Source: Brevundimonas subvibrioides
GTDB taxonomy: Bacteria > Pseudomonadota > Alphaproteobacteria > Caulobacterales > Caulobacteraceae
Reading direction: 5' to 3'
Length of the DNA stretch: 64,000 nucleotides
Assembly (NCBI RefSeq): GCF_002280785.1
Contig: NZ_NCEQ01000007.1
Coordinates: 186,001-250,000, forward strand
This document shows, piece by piece, positions 25,586 to 36,105 of the stretch. Below the pieces are notes generated by a model. That model did no database searches. It worked only from the letters and a program-made list of their open reading frames with translations, and was not told the origin of the DNA. Position 1 is the first letter of the stretch. Each line of letters begins with the position of its first letter. The translations under genes and the position numbers were made by a program.

Positions 25586-26958
25586 CGGGCGGCGGGCGCC
25601 GGCGGGTCGCCCACGGAGACGAAGGCGCCGGCGGGGCCGGGATAGACGACCGGGCTCTCGAACCCGTCTTCGGACAGGGCCGAGACGCCGAAGAAATAGT
25701 CGTCGATCGGCACCCCGGTCAGGACCAGCGACGTCGCCGTTCCGGCCGAACGGTTGAAGGTCCACTGCGGCGCCGTCGTCGATCGCCACCAGACGCGATA
25801 GCTGGCCGCGCCCGGGACGGCGGACCAGCGCAGGGTGGTGTCCGGCTTGACCGCGCCCTCGATGGTCACGTCGGCCGGGACCATGGGCGCGGAGGCCAGG
25901 GCGGCCATGGTGGCGATGTTGAGCCGTGCGACCTGGGCCAGGTAGTCGAAGTCCACGCCCTCGATCGTGTCGCCGTATTCGACGCCGTTTTCGGTGCGAA
26001 GGTCCTGGTGCTGGCGGTCGTAGTTCTCGGCCCCCTCGGAGATGCGGACGGCGGGGAAGCCGGCGCGCAGCATCTCCACCTGGTCGCCGCCCCGGCCGAA
26101 ACGGTCGGTGCGATAGATCATGTCGACGTCGAAATTGGTCAGGTAGCGGTCGGCGATTCCGTCGACGTAGCGGGCGAGATTGCGCGAGGAGCTATCGACC
26201 TCCCCACCGTTGTAGCGTCGGCGTTCGGCCTGCAGCGCCGTCTCGACGGTCTTGGTGCCCTCGGAAAACACGCGCACCCGGGTCGTGTCGCGGATGCCCG
26301 ACTGGCCTTCGGAGTTGCCGACGATGTCGTTGTTCAGATTGGCCTCGACGACCCAGCCCTGGGCCTTGGCATAGTCGGCCAGGATCTTGCCGCCCAGCAG
26401 ACCCTGCTCCTCGCCCGACAGGACGGCGTAGACGAGGGTGGCGTCGAACGAGTGTTGCGACAGGACGCGGGCCGCCTCCAGCACCGCGGACACGCCCGAG
26501 GCGTCATCGTTGGCGCCCGGCGCGTCGGCGGTGAAGTTCATCACGTCGGTGACGCGGCTGTCGATGTGGCCGGAGATGATGATGACGCGGTTCGGATCGC
26601 CGGTTCCGCGCTGGATGGCCACGACATTGACGACTTCGGTCGGGGTCGGCACGCGGGGGCCGGTCACGGTGTCGGCGGGCAGGGCGATCTCGAGACAGCC
26701 GCCGCATTCCGTGCTGATGGTCCGGAAGTGGCTCTCGGCCCAGCGGCGGGCGGCGCCGATGCCCCGCGTGTCCGAATCGGTCTGCGACATCGTGTGGCGG
26801 GTGCCGAACCCGACGAGGGCCGTGATGTCTGAACGCATCCGTTCGGCTTCCACCTGGGAGACGACAGTGTGGAGCAATGCCTGTTCGACGGCGGCGGGCG
26901 TCTGGGCGTGGGCGGTTGCGGGGAGAAGGGCGAGGGCGGCGAGGGCGATCAGACGCAT
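25582..26958 (-). CDS. M28-family metallopeptidase with C-terminal FnIII-like domain, exported
   Basis: 458 residues. ATG 26958 has AGGAGT five bases upstream and begins with a signal peptide (MRLIALAALALLPATAHAQ). Co-catalytic zinc ligands are visible in GHIDSRV, DAPGANDDASG, the catalytic Glu in SGEEQGLLGG, and NNDIVGNS. The last 100 residues (from ADVTIEGAVKPDTTLRW) look like a fibronectin III sandwich. It probably acts as an aminopeptidase in the periplasm or outside. Unusually it separates purM from purN, and the inverted-repeat element lies directly upstream of it. Confidence 0.9.
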   Translation of the reverse strand: MRLIALAALALLPATAHAQTPAAVEQALLHTVVSQVEAERMRSDITALVGFGTRHTMSQTDSDTRGIGAARRWAESHFRTISTECGGCLEIALPADTVTGPRVPTPTEVVNVVAIQRGTGDPNRVIIISGHIDSRVTDVMNFTADAPGANDDASGVSAVLEAARVLSQHSFDATLVYAVLSGEEQGLLGGKILADYAKAQGWVVEANLNNDIVGNSEGQSGIRDTTRVRVFSEGTKTVETALQAERRRYNGGEVDSSSRNLARYVDGIADRYLTNFDVDMIYRTDRFGRGGDQVEMLRAGFPAVRISEGAENYDRQHQDLRTENGVEYGDTIEGVDFDYLAQVARLNIATMAALASAPMVPADVTIEGAVKPDTTLRWSAVPGAASYRVWWRSTTAPQWTFNRSAGTATSLVLTGVPIDDYFFGVSALSEDGFESPVVYPGPAGAFVSVGDPPAPAAR

Positions 26959-26978
26959 GGGCGACTCCTGCAAGACAG

Positions 26979-27129
26979 CCTTCTCCCCTCGGGGGAGAAG
27001 GTGGGCGGCGGAGCCGCTCGGATGAGGGGGCTGGTTCACCAGTTCCCGATGTTTGACAGTGAGTCCCGATGAGGCAACCCCCTCATCCGTCTCGCTTCGC
27101 TCGCCACCTTCTCCCCCGAGGGGAGAAGG
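26979..27129. repeat. Inverted-repeat (MITE-like) intergenic element, copy 3
   Basis: Between purM and the M28 gene. The ends are perfect 26-bp inverted repeats at 26979-27004 and 27104-27129, with core CCTTCTCCCCTCGGGGGAGA. Inner blocks CGGATGAGGGGG and CCCCCTCATCCG are also inverted, so nearly the whole 151 bp can fold. It lies 20 bp upstream of the peptidase ATG and could act as a transcript hairpin that separates expression of purM from the genes behind it. Confidence 0.8.
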
Positions 27130-27137
27130 AAAAAAGT

Positions 27138-28169
27138 TTAGACCAGTTGCCCGCAGACGAACGCCGCTTCACCCGCCTCCAGCAAGCCGGCCAGCACATC
27201 CTCGGCGTTCTCCGGCGCGACGATCAGGATGAAGCCGATGCCGCAGTTGAAGGTGCGGCGCATTTCGTGGTCGCTGATGCCGCCGGTCTCGGCCAGCCAC
27301 TGGAACACGGCCGGCATCGGCCAGGCGTTCCAGTCGAACTCGGCGGTCAGGCCCTCGGCGATGCAGCGGGGCGGATTTTCGATCAGGCCGCCGCCGGTGA
27401 TGTGGGCCGCGCCCTTGATCAGGCCCGCCTTCATCAGCGGCAGGACCGGCTTCACATAGATTCGGGTCGGCTCCATCAGGGCCTGGGCCAGCGAACGATC
27501 TTTTGCGAACGGCGCATCGTCGCCCCAGGCCAGGCCCGAGCGGTCCACGACCTTGCGGATCAGCGAATAGCCGTTGGAGTGTGGGCCCGAGGACGCCAGG
27601 CCGATGATCAGGTCGCCGGTGTTCTGCAGATCCAGCCGGGGCAGGGCGTGACCCCGCTCGACGGCGCCCAGCGAGAAGCCGGCCAGGTCGTAGTCGCCGC
27701 CCGAATACATGCCCGGCATCTCGGCCGTTTCACCGCCGACCAGGGCGGCGCCGGCCTGACGGCAGCCCTCGGCGATTCCCGAAACCACGCGGCGAGCCGC
27801 GTCGATTTCGAGCTTTCCAGTCGCATAATAGTCGAGGAACAGCAGCGGCTCTGCGCCCTGGGCCAGCAGATCGTTGACGCACATGGCGACCAGATCCACG
27901 CCGACGCCGTCATGACGGCCCGTTTCGATGGCGATCTTCAGCTTGGTGCCGACGCCGTCGGTGGTGGCGACGATCAACGGGTCGACGAATCCGGCCGCCT
28001 TCAGGTCGAACAGGGCTCCGAATCCGCCCAGCGAGGGCTCCGAACCGGGGCGGGCTGTGGACTTGGCCAGGGGCTTGATGTGCTCGACCAGCATGTCGCC
28101 GGCATCGATATCGACCCCTGCATCGGCGTAGGTCAGGCCGTTCGGCAATGGGTCTTTATTGTCGCTCAT
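27138..28169 (-). CDS. purM: Phosphoribosylformylglycinamidine cyclo-ligase
   Basis: 343 residues. PurM motifs: [26 protein letters not shown], the aspartate-rich [29 protein letters not shown] and [10 protein letters not shown]. It forms aminoimidazole ribonucleotide with ATP in purine synthesis. The ordinary partner purN is displaced by about 1.5 kb through a peptidase gene and an inverted-repeat element. Divergent from rnd, 80 bp away. Confidence 0.97.
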   Translation of the reverse strand: MSDNKDPLPNGLTYADAGVDIDAGDMLVEHIKPLAKSTARPGSEPSLGGFGALFDLKAAGFVDPLIVATTDGVGTKLKIAIETGRHDGVGVDLVAMCVNDLLAQGAEPLLFLDYYATGKLEIDAARRVVSGIAEGCRQAGAALVGGETAEMPGMYSGGDYDLAGFSLGAVERGHALPRLDLQNTGDLIIGLASSGPHSNGYSLIRKVVDRSGLAWGDDAPFAKDRSLAQALMEPTRIYVKPVLPLMKAGLIKGAAHITGGGLIENPPRCIAEGLTAEFDWNAWPMPAVFQWLAETGGISDHEMRRTFNCGIGFILIVAPENAEDVLAGLLEAGEAAFVCGQLV

Positions 28170-28249
28170 CGCTCACGGGCCTGGAATCGGTGCGGAAATA
28201 TGGTCGCGGCTCTTGCCACGACCGCGTCGCGGGGGGCTATAGCATTTCA

Positions 28250-29398
28250 ATGACGCCGATCACCACTAATGACGCGCTGGTTCAGTTCTGCGCGGCCGTC
28301 GCCCACGCTCCGTTCATCGCGGTCGATACCGAGTTCATGCGGGAAACGACCTACTGGCCCAAGCTGTGCCTGATCCAGGCCGCTACGCCGGAGCATGAGG
28401 CCATCATCGATCCGCAGGCCGAGGGCCTGGACCTGGAGCCGTTCCTGGACATCCTGCGCGATCCGAAGATCGTGAAGGTCTTCCACGCCGCGCGGCAGGA
28501 CACGGAAATCTTCGTCAAGCTGGGCGCCATGCCGAGGCCGATGTTCGACACCCAGGTCGCCGCGATGGCGGCCGGGTTCGGCGATCAGGTCGCCTATGAC
28601 GGGCTGGTCCGCCAGATGCTGCGCATCGACCTCGACAAGGGCAGCCGGTTTACCGACTGGTCGCGTCGGCCCCTGTCCGACGCCCAGCTGACCTATGCGA
28701 TCGGCGACGTGACCCACCTGGCGGCCCTGTATCCCAAGCTGCGCGATCGCCTGGAGAAGGATGGCCGCCTCGACTGGGTGACCTCGGAGATGGAGGATCT
28801 GGTCGATCCGGCCCTCTACGACACCGATCCGGAGAAGGCCTGGAAGCGGCTGAAACCCAAGAAGTACAACGCGAAATATCTGGCCGCCTTCAAGGCCACG
28901 GCAGTGTGGCGCGAGAAGGCGGCGCAGGATCGCGACCAGCCGCGCGGCCGAATCCTCAAGGACGAGGCGATCGACGAGATCGCGACCCAGGCCCCGATGG
29001 ACGTCGAGGCCTTCAACCGCCTGCGCTCCGTGCCCAAGGGATTCGGCGGCTCGCGCCTGGGCCTCGAACTGACGGAAGAGCTGAAGCGGGTCATGGCCGA
29101 TCCGGAGGCCCATGCGCCCAAGCTGGACCGCCCGGCCCACAACCAGCCGGCTCCGCCCTCGGTCGTCGAACTGCTCAAGGTCCTGCTGAAGGCCAAGAGC
29201 GACAATGCCGGCGTGGCGTCCAAGCTGATCGCCAACGTCGCCGACCTCGAGCGAATCGCCATCGACGACAATGCCAAGGTCGATGCCCTGACCGGCTGGC
29301 GACGTCAGCTGTTCGGCGAGGACGCGCTGAAACTCAAGCGCGGCGAGATCGCCCTGGTCCTGAACGGCGCCCGGGTCGAGGTCGTCGAGATCGAATAG
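28250..29398 (+). CDS. rnd: Ribonuclease D
   Basis: 382 residues from the ATG at 28250. DEDDy exonuclease motifs: AVDTEFMRETTYW (ExoI), FHAARQDTEIF (ExoII) and YAIGDVTHLAALY (ExoIII), followed by helical HRDC domains (PRGRILKDEAIDEIA, then RLRSVPKGFG). It trims the 3' ends of tRNA and other stable RNAs. Single gene, divergent from purM and convergent with ppx, with only 9 bp between the stops. Confidence 0.96.
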   Translation: MTPITTNDALVQFCAAVAHAPFIAVDTEFMRETTYWPKLCLIQAATPEHEAIIDPQAEGLDLEPFLDILRDPKIVKVFHAARQDTEIFVKLGAMPRPMFDTQVAAMAAGFGDQVAYDGLVRQMLRIDLDKGSRFTDWSRRPLSDAQLTYAIGDVTHLAALYPKLRDRLEKDGRLDWVTSEMEDLVDPALYDTDPEKAWKRLKPKKYNAKYLAAFKATAVWREKAAQDRDQPRGRILKDEAIDEIATQAPMDVEAFNRLRSVPKGFGGSRLGLELTEELKRVMADPEAHAPKLDRPAHNQPAPPSVVELLKVLLKAKSDNAGVASKLIANVADLERIAIDDNAKVDALTGWRRQLFGEDALKLKRGEIALVLNGARVEVVEIE

Positions 29399-29407
29399 GC
29401 CGCCGGT

Positions 29408-30895
29408 TCAGATCTCCAGCTTCAGCCCCAAGGCCTCGGCCAGGGCCTTGGCGCGGCGACGGGTCTGTTCGCCCAGCAGCACATCGGCATAGCCGGGCGA
29501 CGCGGTCAGCTTCAGCGCGCCGTTCTTCACGGTCACCGAGGCGTTGGCCAGCAACTGGGGCGAACGGCCCGACAGGTCGCAGCCCAGCCGCATGGCCAGG
29601 CCCAGAGCCCGGGCGCTGAACCGCGCGTCATCGCTGAGAAGGCGGGTGACGGCGGCCGGCGCGGGCGTCGAGGCCCCGCCGCCGTAGCGACCGTTCAGGG
29701 CGCAGGCGAGCCACACGCGCTCGGGGTGGGTCTGGCCCGGAATCGGCGCACGCAGCACCTGATCGAACACCAACTCGAGCCGGTGATCGGGATGCAGCCG
29801 GGCCCCGAGGTCAGCGAGGCGGCAGGCCGCGGCGGCGAGCACGGCGTCGCGCTCACGGCCGAAGGCCACGGGCAGGGCGGCGATGACATCGGTCAGCCAG
29901 GCGTTGAGCGCGGCCGGCATGGCCGGTGAAATACCCTGGCGCGCCCCCAGGGCGGCGGCTCCGGCGATCAGCGGATCGGCGGGGGCCTCGTCCTGATCCA
30001 GCGTCTCGTAGAGCAGGCCCTCGCGCAGGCCCCAGGCGGAGAAGGTGAGGGTCTTCAGGCCCAGGGTGTCGATCAGTCCCTCCAGCACCAGGGCGGCGTA
30101 GGGCAGGGTCTCGGCGCGGCGTTTGGAGATGCCCGGAAGGCGGTCGAGCGAGGCCTTCGATTGTTGAGCCACCAGTCGGGCCACCCCGCGCGCGTCTTCG
30201 GCGCTCATCGCGTACTGGTGGACGATGCGGAGCGGATAGTCGCTCATCTCCATGTGCAACTGGGCCAGAGAGCGCCAGCCGCCGCCCACGGCGTGGAGTT
30301 CGTCGGCCGAGAACCGTTTCGCAGCGGGTCTCAGCCGTTCGGCGATCGTGTCGCGCAGGCGTGCGGCGTCGAATCCTTTCGGATCGGCCAGGCTGAACGG
30401 ACCAAGGGGCAGGGTGATCCCGGGGCTTGACGCCCCCTCGCCGACCTTGATCAGCTCCAGGCTGGACCCGCCCATGTCGGCGGCGACGCCGTTCGAGCGC
30501 GGCTCTCCGGCCAGGACGCCCAGGGCGGCGTATTTCGCCTCCTCCTCGCCGGTCAGGACGCGGACGCGCAAGCCCGTCGCGGCGGCGACGCGGTCGCAGA
30601 ACTCCGGGCCGTCTGCGGCCTCGCGCACGGCGGCGGTGGCGGCGACGAAGGTGTATGCGGGACGCACCCCCTCCAGCACGGCCGCGAACCGGCGCAGCGT
30701 CGTCATCGCCAGCTCGACGCCCGTCGGCGACAGTCTGCCGGTCACCGGCAGGTCGCGGCCGAGGCCGGCCTGGACCTTTTCGTTGAACACGGTCCAGATG
30801 GCGCGGCCTTCCAGCCGGTACAGGACCATGCGGACGGAGTTCGAGCCGATGTCGATCACCGCCGCCTCGCGCGGCGTCGCATAGAGTGCGTTCAC
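29408..30895 (-). CDS. ppx: Exopolyphosphatase / Ppx-GppA phosphatase
   Basis: 495 residues from the GTG at 30895, which overlaps the ppk stop (GTGA). The ASKHA fold begins [18 protein letters not shown]; the second phosphate loop is [13 protein letters not shown], with the [10 protein letters not shown] segment between. The C-terminal 190 residues form an HD-like helical domain. The enzyme removes terminal phosphate from polyphosphate and may also act on pppGpp. Downstream of ppk1 in one operon, so synthesis and breakdown of polyphosphate are set together. Confidence 0.93.
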   Translation of the reverse strand: MNALYATPREAAVIDIGSNSVRMVLYRLEGRAIWTVFNEKVQAGLGRDLPVTGRLSPTGVELAMTTLRRFAAVLEGVRPAYTFVAATAAVREAADGPEFCDRVAAATGLRVRVLTGEEEAKYAALGVLAGEPRSNGVAADMGGSSLELIKVGEGASSPGITLPLGPFSLADPKGFDAARLRDTIAERLRPAAKRFSADELHAVGGGWRSLAQLHMEMSDYPLRIVHQYAMSAEDARGVARLVAQQSKASLDRLPGISKRRAETLPYAALVLEGLIDTLGLKTLTFSAWGLREGLLYETLDQDEAPADPLIAGAAALGARQGISPAMPAALNAWLTDVIAALPVAFGRERDAVLAAAACRLADLGARLHPDHRLELVFDQVLRAPIPGQTHPERVWLACALNGRYGGGASTPAPAAVTRLLSDDARFSARALGLAMRLGCDLSGRSPQLLANASVTVKNGALKLTASPGYADVLLGEQTRRRAKALAEALGLKLEI

Positions 30896-33108
30896 TGACC
30901 GGGCCGATCGTAGCGCAGCGCTTCCGGCCGGGTCTTTACCTTTCGGCCCCGGCCCGACAGGCTGGGGTTGGTCATGAAGTATTTGTGGGCCGAGAAGGGC
31001 CGCGCCGGATCGGCCGGCGTGACCCTGGTGTAGCCGCCGTCGGCGCCCAGAACCCAGCTCTGGGCGTCGTCCTTCAGGTTGGCGACCATGATCTGGTCGA
31101 GCACCTGGTCGTGGACCGTGGCGTTGAACACCGGTGTCATGATCTCGACCCGCCGGTCCAGGTTGCGGGTCATCCAGTCCGCTGACGAGATGAACACCTT
31201 CGCCTTGTCGTGGGGCAGGTCCTTGCCGTTGGCGAAACAGATGATCCGGCTGTGCTCCAGGAAGCGGCCGACGATCGACTTGACGCGGATATTCTCCGAC
31301 AGGCCCGGCACGCCGGGACGCAGGCAGCAGATGCCGCGCACGACCAGTTCGATCCGCACGCCCCACTGGCTGGCCCGGTACAGGGCGTCGATGATCTCGG
31401 GATCGACCAGGGCATTGAGCTTGACCCAGATCGCCGCCGGCTTGCCCTTGGCCGCCGCCGACATCTCCTTGCCGATCAGCTCGATCAGCGTCGACTTCAT
31501 GTTCAGGGGCGAGACGACCAGCGCTTCCAGATCCTCGGGCTGGGCGTAGCCGGTGATGTAGTTGAACACCCGCGACGCATCGCGGGCCAGCACGGGATCG
31601 GAGGAGAACAGACTGAGGTCGGTGTAAACCTTGGCCGTGATCGGGTGATAGTTGCCGGTGCCGAAGTGGCAGTAGGTCTTCAGCGCATCGCCCTCGCGCC
31701 GCACGACGACGCTGAGCTTGGCGTGGGTCTTGTATTCGACGAAGCCGAAGACGACGTGGACCCCGGCCCGCTCCATGGCGCGGGCCCAGCGCAGGTTGGC
31801 CTCCTCGTCGAACCGGGCCTTGATCTCGACCAGAGCCACGACGTTCTTGCCGTTCTCGGCCGCCTCGATCAGGGCCGCAACGATCGGGCTGTCCTTGGAC
31901 GTGCGATACAGCGTCTGCTTGATGGCGATGACGTTGGGGTCGCGCGCCGCCTGACGCAGAAACTGCACCACCACATCGAAGCTCTCGAACGGGTGGTGGA
32001 TGAGGATGTCCTTCTCGCGCACCGCGGCGAAGACGTCGCCGCCCTGATCGCGAACCCGTTCCGGATAGCGGGGCTCATAGCCCGGGAACTTCAGGTCGGG
32101 GTGGCCGGAAGGGATCAGTTCGCCCAGCTGCGCCAGGCCCAGCATGCCGTCGACCAGAACGACATCCTGGGGCGCGGCCTCCAGTTCGCCGACGATGAAG
32201 GCGCGCAGATCGTCGGGCATCGACGCCTCGATCTTCACCCGCACCACCGATCCCAGACGACGCTGTTTCAGCGCCTCCTCGAACTCCAGCACCAGGTCCT
32301 CGGCCTCCTCCTCGATCTCGATGTCACTGTCGCGGATCAGGCGCAGCACGCCCTTCTCGAGCACCTCGTGGCCCGGGAACAGGTGCTCGATGAACAGCAG
32401 CAAGACGTTTTCGAGCGAGATGAACCGCCGGCGCCCTTTCACCGACCGTCCGTCGCCGGTCAGTTCCCAGAAGCGCCGCACCTGGGTCGGCACGGGGACG
32501 AGTGCGTAGAGGGTCTTGTTGTCCCGGTTCCGGCGCAGCTTCAGCGCCAGGGAAAAGCCGAGGTTGGGCAGGAAGGGGAAGGGGTGCGCCGGGTCTATGG
32601 CCAGCGGCGTCAGCACGGCGAACAGCTGGTTCAGGAATTCGGGCTCAAGCCGTTCCTTGTCCGTCTTGGTGATCTTGCCCGGCTGAACAACCTCGATCCC
32701 GGCCCCGGTCAGTTCCTTGCGCAGCTGGCGCCAGCGTTCCTGCTGTTCGGCCATCAGCTCGCCGGCGGCGACGTTGACCTTTTCCAGCTGTTGGGCAGCC
32801 GTCAGGCCATCGGCGGACAGGACCCGCACCCGTTCGCGGACCTGACCCTTCAGACCGGCGACGCGGGTCATGAAGAACTCGTCGAGGTTATTGGCCGAGA
32901 TCGACAGGAACCTCAGCCGTTCCAGCAGCGGGTGGCTGGGGTTGGCGGCTTCTTCGAGAACCCGGGCGTTGAACGCCAGCCAGCTGATCTCGCGATTGAA
33001 GAACCGTGTGGGCGAGGCCATCAGGCCCTCGTCCAGGTGCAACTGGGGCGCTCGGGAGGAGGGGACTTCCTCGCCCCGGGTGGCGTCGGCTATGGCGGCG
33101 TCGGACAT
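30892..33108 (-). CDS. ppk1: Polyphosphate kinase 1
   Basis: 738 residues. N-terminal domain starts [19 protein letters not shown]; the autophosphorylated His462 lies in [16 protein letters not shown], and [21 protein letters not shown] follows it. It polymerises the gamma phosphate of ATP into polyphosphate at the membrane side of the cytosol. It is the middle gene of hdaA-ppk1-ppx: hdaA ends 23 bp before its ATG and ppx overlaps its stop. Confidence 0.97.
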   Translation of the reverse strand: MSDAAIADATRGEEVPSSRAPQLHLDEGLMASPTRFFNREISWLAFNARVLEEAANPSHPLLERLRFLSISANNLDEFFMTRVAGLKGQVRERVRVLSADGLTAAQQLEKVNVAAGELMAEQQERWRQLRKELTGAGIEVVQPGKITKTDKERLEPEFLNQLFAVLTPLAIDPAHPFPFLPNLGFSLALKLRRNRDNKTLYALVPVPTQVRRFWELTGDGRSVKGRRRFISLENVLLLFIEHLFPGHEVLEKGVLRLIRDSDIEIEEEAEDLVLEFEEALKQRRLGSVVRVKIEASMPDDLRAFIVGELEAAPQDVVLVDGMLGLAQLGELIPSGHPDLKFPGYEPRYPERVRDQGGDVFAAVREKDILIHHPFESFDVVVQFLRQAARDPNVIAIKQTLYRTSKDSPIVAALIEAAENGKNVVALVEIKARFDEEANLRWARAMERAGVHVVFGFVEYKTHAKLSVVVRREGDALKTYCHFGTGNYHPITAKVYTDLSLFSSDPVLARDASRVFNYITGYAQPEDLEALVVSPLNMKSTLIELIGKEMSAAAKGKPAAIWVKLNALVDPEIIDALYRASQWGVRIELVVRGICCLRPGVPGLSENIRVKSIVGRFLEHSRIICFANGKDLPHDKAKVFISSADWMTRNLDRRVEIMTPVFNATVHDQVLDQIMVANLKDDAQSWVLGADGGYTRVTPADPARPFSAHKYFMTNPSLSGRGRKVKTRPEALRYDRPGQ

Positions 33109-33131
33109 GAGCCGGTTGTGGGGCGCGATTG

Positions 33132-33845
33132 TTACGGCTGCAACCCTGATCCGCCGTCATCTTCAGGCGCGTCGTCGAACAGGTCGTCGCTGGCCTCCAG
33201 AACCTGCCGCGCCAAGGTCCGCGTGACCGGCCTGTGCTCCGCATCCAGCCGGTCAACCACGTCGGCGACGGCCGCCGCCGACCGGTCGATGCGTCTGACC
33301 AGATAGTCGATGACGCCGTCACCCGGCGTGATGCTGTGTTCGGCGAAACGGGCGGTCAGGATGGCCGACAGGACGTTGTCGTCCGGCGCCTCCATCGCCA
33401 CCACCCGCACAGCGTCGAGCCGCGACCGCAGATCCGGCACCGCCACATCCCAGCGTCGCGGCGAGGGCCGCGAGACCATCAACAGGGCGCCGCCGTCGTG
33501 CTGGGCCAGGTTGATCAGGTGGAACAGGGTCTCGTCGTCGGCGTCCTGGGCGATGTCGAGCAGGACAGGGCGGCCCTCCAGCTCGAGCGGATCGGCCAGC
33601 GCCGCCTCGGCCCCGTTCAGGGGGATGGCGCCGACCCGTTCGGCCCAGAGGGCGGCCAGATGGCTCTTGCCGCATCCGGCCGGGCCGCAGATGGCCATGA
33701 CCTGGCCCGCGCTGTCCGGCCAGGCGGCGAGCGCATCGACGGCATAGGCGTTGGACGCCGAGCGCACGAAGGTCGTCGCGCCATGCGACGCCTCCCGGGT
33801 CAGGGGCAGTCTGAGCTGTTCGCGAAGGGGACGGCGCGCCGACAT
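33132..33845 (-). CDS. hdaA: HdaA, DnaA-related regulator of replication initiation
   Basis: 237 residues from the ATG at 33845. The N-terminus REQLRLPLT is a sliding-clamp binding motif (QLxLPL), which Hda proteins use to bind DnaN and inactivate DnaA-ATP. AAA+ features: GPAGCGKSH (Walker A), [12 protein letters not shown] (Walker B region), SRPSPRRWD (sensor I) and [11 protein letters not shown]. No DNA-binding domain IV of DnaA. The gene heads the ppk1-ppx operon and shares a 383-bp divergent region with aspS holding four GANTC sites. Confidence 0.9.
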   Translation of the reverse strand: MSARRPLREQLRLPLTREASHGATTFVRSASNAYAVDALAAWPDSAGQVMAICGPAGCGKSHLAALWAERVGAIPLNGAEAALADPLELEGRPVLLDIAQDADDETLFHLINLAQHDGGALLMVSRPSPRRWDVAVPDLRSRLDAVRVVAMEAPDDNVLSAILTARFAEHSITPGDGVIDYLVRRIDRSAAAVADVVDRLDAEHRPVTRTLARQVLEASDDLFDDAPEDDGGSGLQP

Positions 33846-34228
33846 GGCTTCACCATAGCAGATCGCCCGGATTGTCCTGATACGGGATTGTCTTGCGACG
33901 TGGACAGACGATCCAGCCCTGTGGACCGCTGCGACCGCTTCTGACGTCGAACATAAAAAGTCATGCGACGCTCTGGAAGGCGCCTCTTCCCGGCGGGCGG
34001 GCATCGGGGCCTCTCGTCCGCGCCTTGGCGGTCTGCGGGTGTAGACTACGGGGCTGGCTCGGACGTCGGCCGCGAACGTATCGACTCTGTCGACTCTATC
34101 GACTCCGTTTTTGGAGTCGCGCAGGTCCCGAAACCGGCGTCCGACCTTGACTTTCGGGGGCGCGGATGCGCCTTACGCCGCTTCCAATTCCCGCCGTTTC
34201 GCGGCCGATTCAGACGATTTTCCCCCCG
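33846..34228. other. Divergent intergenic region hdaA/aspS (383 bp)
   Basis: No gene is supported here; the short open frames lack ribosome sites and conserved content. It must carry the promoters of hdaA (minus) and aspS (plus). The outstanding content is the GANTC cluster at 34083-34119, described separately. The DnaA box consensus TTATCCACA is not seen. Confidence 0.7.
34083..34119. promoter_or_regulatory. Cluster of four GANTC (CcrM-type) sites with 9-bp tandem repeat and hairpin
   Basis: GACTC occurs at 34083-34087, 34092-34096 and 34101-34105, as three tandem 9-bp units (TCGACTCTG, TCGACTCTA, TCGACTCCG), followed by GAGTC at 34114-34118. The last two units form a perfect 7-bp hairpin CGACTCC-N6-GGAGTCG. 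GANTC is the CcrM methylation sequence in Caulobacterales and GcrA acts at methylated promoters. Four sites in 36 bp just upstream of aspS and hdaA is exceptional. Regulation by methylation state is an inference. Confidence 0.55.
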
Positions 34229-36064
34229 ATGTCCGACATGCACGCCTATCGCTCCCACACCTGCGGCGCCCTCCGGTCTTCTGACGCGGGCTCCAATGTG
34301 CGCCTGTCGGGCTGGGTGCATCGCAAGCGCGACCACGGCGGTCTGTTGTTCATCGACCTGCGCGACCACTACGGCCTGACCCAGCTGGTCTTCCACCCCG
34401 AGACGCCGGGCTTTGAGGCCGTCGAGCGCGTGCGCGCCGAAAGCGTGATCCGCGTGGACGGTGAAGTGGTCGCCCGCGACGCCTCGGTGGTGAACCCGAA
34501 CCTGCCGACCGGCGAGATCGAGCTGCGCGTCACGGGCGTCGAGATCCTGTCCGAGGCCGCCGAACTGCCGCTGCCGGTCTTCGGCGAGCCGGAATACCCC
34601 GAGGAAATCCGCCTCAAGCACCGCTATCTCGATCTGCGCCGCGAGACCCTGCACAAGAACATCGTGCTCCGCAGCCGCGTGATCTCCTCGATCCGCCAGC
34701 GCATGGTCGGTCAGGGCTTCCTCGAGTACCAGACCCCGATCCTGACGGCCTCCAGCCCCGAAGGCGCGCGCGACTTCCTGGTGCCGTCACGCCTGCATCC
34801 GGGCAAGTTCTACGCCCTGCCGCAGGCCCCGCAGCAGTTCAAACAGCTGCTGATGGTCTCGGGCTTCGACCGCTATTTCCAGATCGCGCCCTGCTTCCGC
34901 GACGAGGACCTGCGCGCCGACCGGTCGCTGGAGTTCTACCAGCTCGACGTCGAGATGAGCTTCGTCACCCAGGAAGACGTCTTCGCCGCCATCGAGCCCG
35001 TCATGCACGGTGTGTTCGAAGAGTTCGCCGACGGCAAGGCGGTCTCGCCGATCGACGGCGCCCATACCTTCACCAACGACTTCGGCCAGACCCTGGAGCA
35101 CGCCGGCTTCGAACGCCTGACCTACGCACAGTCGATGAAGTGGTACGGCACCGACAAGCCGGACACCCGCAACCCGATCAAGATGCAGGACGTCTCGGAG
35201 CATTTCCGCGACGGCGGCTTCGGCCTGTTCAACAAGATCCTCGGCGCTGACGAAAAGAACGCCGTCTGGGCGATTCCCGCCCCGACCGGCGGCTCGCGCG
35301 CCTTCTGCGACCGGATGAACTCCTGGGCCCAGGGCGAGGGCCAGCCCGGCCTCGGCTACATCTTCTGGTCGGATGACAACAACGCCTGGGGCGGCCCGAT
35401 CGCCAAGAACCTGGGCGAGGCCACCGACGCGTTGATGGCTGCCCTGGGTCTCGGCAAGGGCGACGCCGCCTTCTTCGCCGCCGGTCTGCCCGCGGTCTTC
35501 GCCAAGTTCGCCGGCCTGGCCCGCACCCGCGTCGCCACCGAGCTGAAGCTGGTCGACGAGGCGCAGTTCAAATTCTGCTGGATCGTCGACTTCCCGATGT
35601 TCGAATGGTCCGAGGAAGAGAAGAAGGTCGACTTCTCGCACAACCCCTTCTCGATGCCGCAGGGCGGGCTGGAGGCTCTCGAAACCCAGGACCCGCTGAC
35701 CATCCGCGCCTATCAGTACGACATCGTCTGCAACGGCTACGAACTGTGCTCGGGCGCGATCCGGAACCACAAGGCCGAGATCATGCTCAAGGCCTTCGAG
35801 ATCGCCGGCTACGACGCCTCGGTGGTCGAGGAGCAGTTCGGCGGCATGCTCAACGCCTTCCGCTACGGCGCGCCGCCGCACGGCGGTCTGGCCCCCGGCA
35901 TCGACCGCATCGTCATGCTGCTGGCCAACCAGGTCGCCATCCGCGAGGTCATCGCCTTCCCGCTGAACCAGCAGGGGCAGGATCTGCTGATGAGCGCGCC
36001 GGCCGAGGCCCAGGACCGTCAGTACAAGGAACTGCACATCCGCCAGAGCCTGCCGCTGAAGTAG
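34229..36064 (+). CDS. aspS: Aspartate-tRNA ligase (probably non-discriminating)
   Basis: 611 residues from the ATG at 34229; ATG 34238 is also possible. Bacterial-type AspRS: OB fold ([19 protein letters not shown]), class II motif 2 ([17 protein letters not shown]), GAD insertion, and motif 3 ([13 protein letters not shown]). The His in RDHGG is at the position where discriminating enzymes have Leu; His there is associated with charging of both tRNA(Asp) and tRNA(Asn). With gatCA in the same window this points to transamidation as an Asn-tRNA route. Proof needs a search for asnS. Confidence 0.96.
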   Translation: MSDMHAYRSHTCGALRSSDAGSNVRLSGWVHRKRDHGGLLFIDLRDHYGLTQLVFHPETPGFEAVERVRAESVIRVDGEVVARDASVVNPNLPTGEIELRVTGVEILSEAAELPLPVFGEPEYPEEIRLKHRYLDLRRETLHKNIVLRSRVISSIRQRMVGQGFLEYQTPILTASSPEGARDFLVPSRLHPGKFYALPQAPQQFKQLLMVSGFDRYFQIAPCFRDEDLRADRSLEFYQLDVEMSFVTQEDVFAAIEPVMHGVFEEFADGKAVSPIDGAHTFTNDFGQTLEHAGFERLTYAQSMKWYGTDKPDTRNPIKMQDVSEHFRDGGFGLFNKILGADEKNAVWAIPAPTGGSRAFCDRMNSWAQGEGQPGLGYIFWSDDNNAWGGPIAKNLGEATDALMAALGLGKGDAAFFAAGLPAVFAKFAGLARTRVATELKLVDEAQFKFCWIVDFPMFEWSEEEKKVDFSHNPFSMPQGGLEALETQDPLTIRAYQYDIVCNGYELCSGAIRNHKAEIMLKAFEIAGYDASVVEEQFGGMLNAFRYGAPPHGGLAPGIDRIVMLLANQVAIREVIAFPLNQQGQDLLMSAPAEAQDRQYKELHIRQSLPLK

Positions 36065-36105
36065 GGCTTCGGCTCACACAGCGGCGGCTTCGACGGCCGC
36101 CGCGA

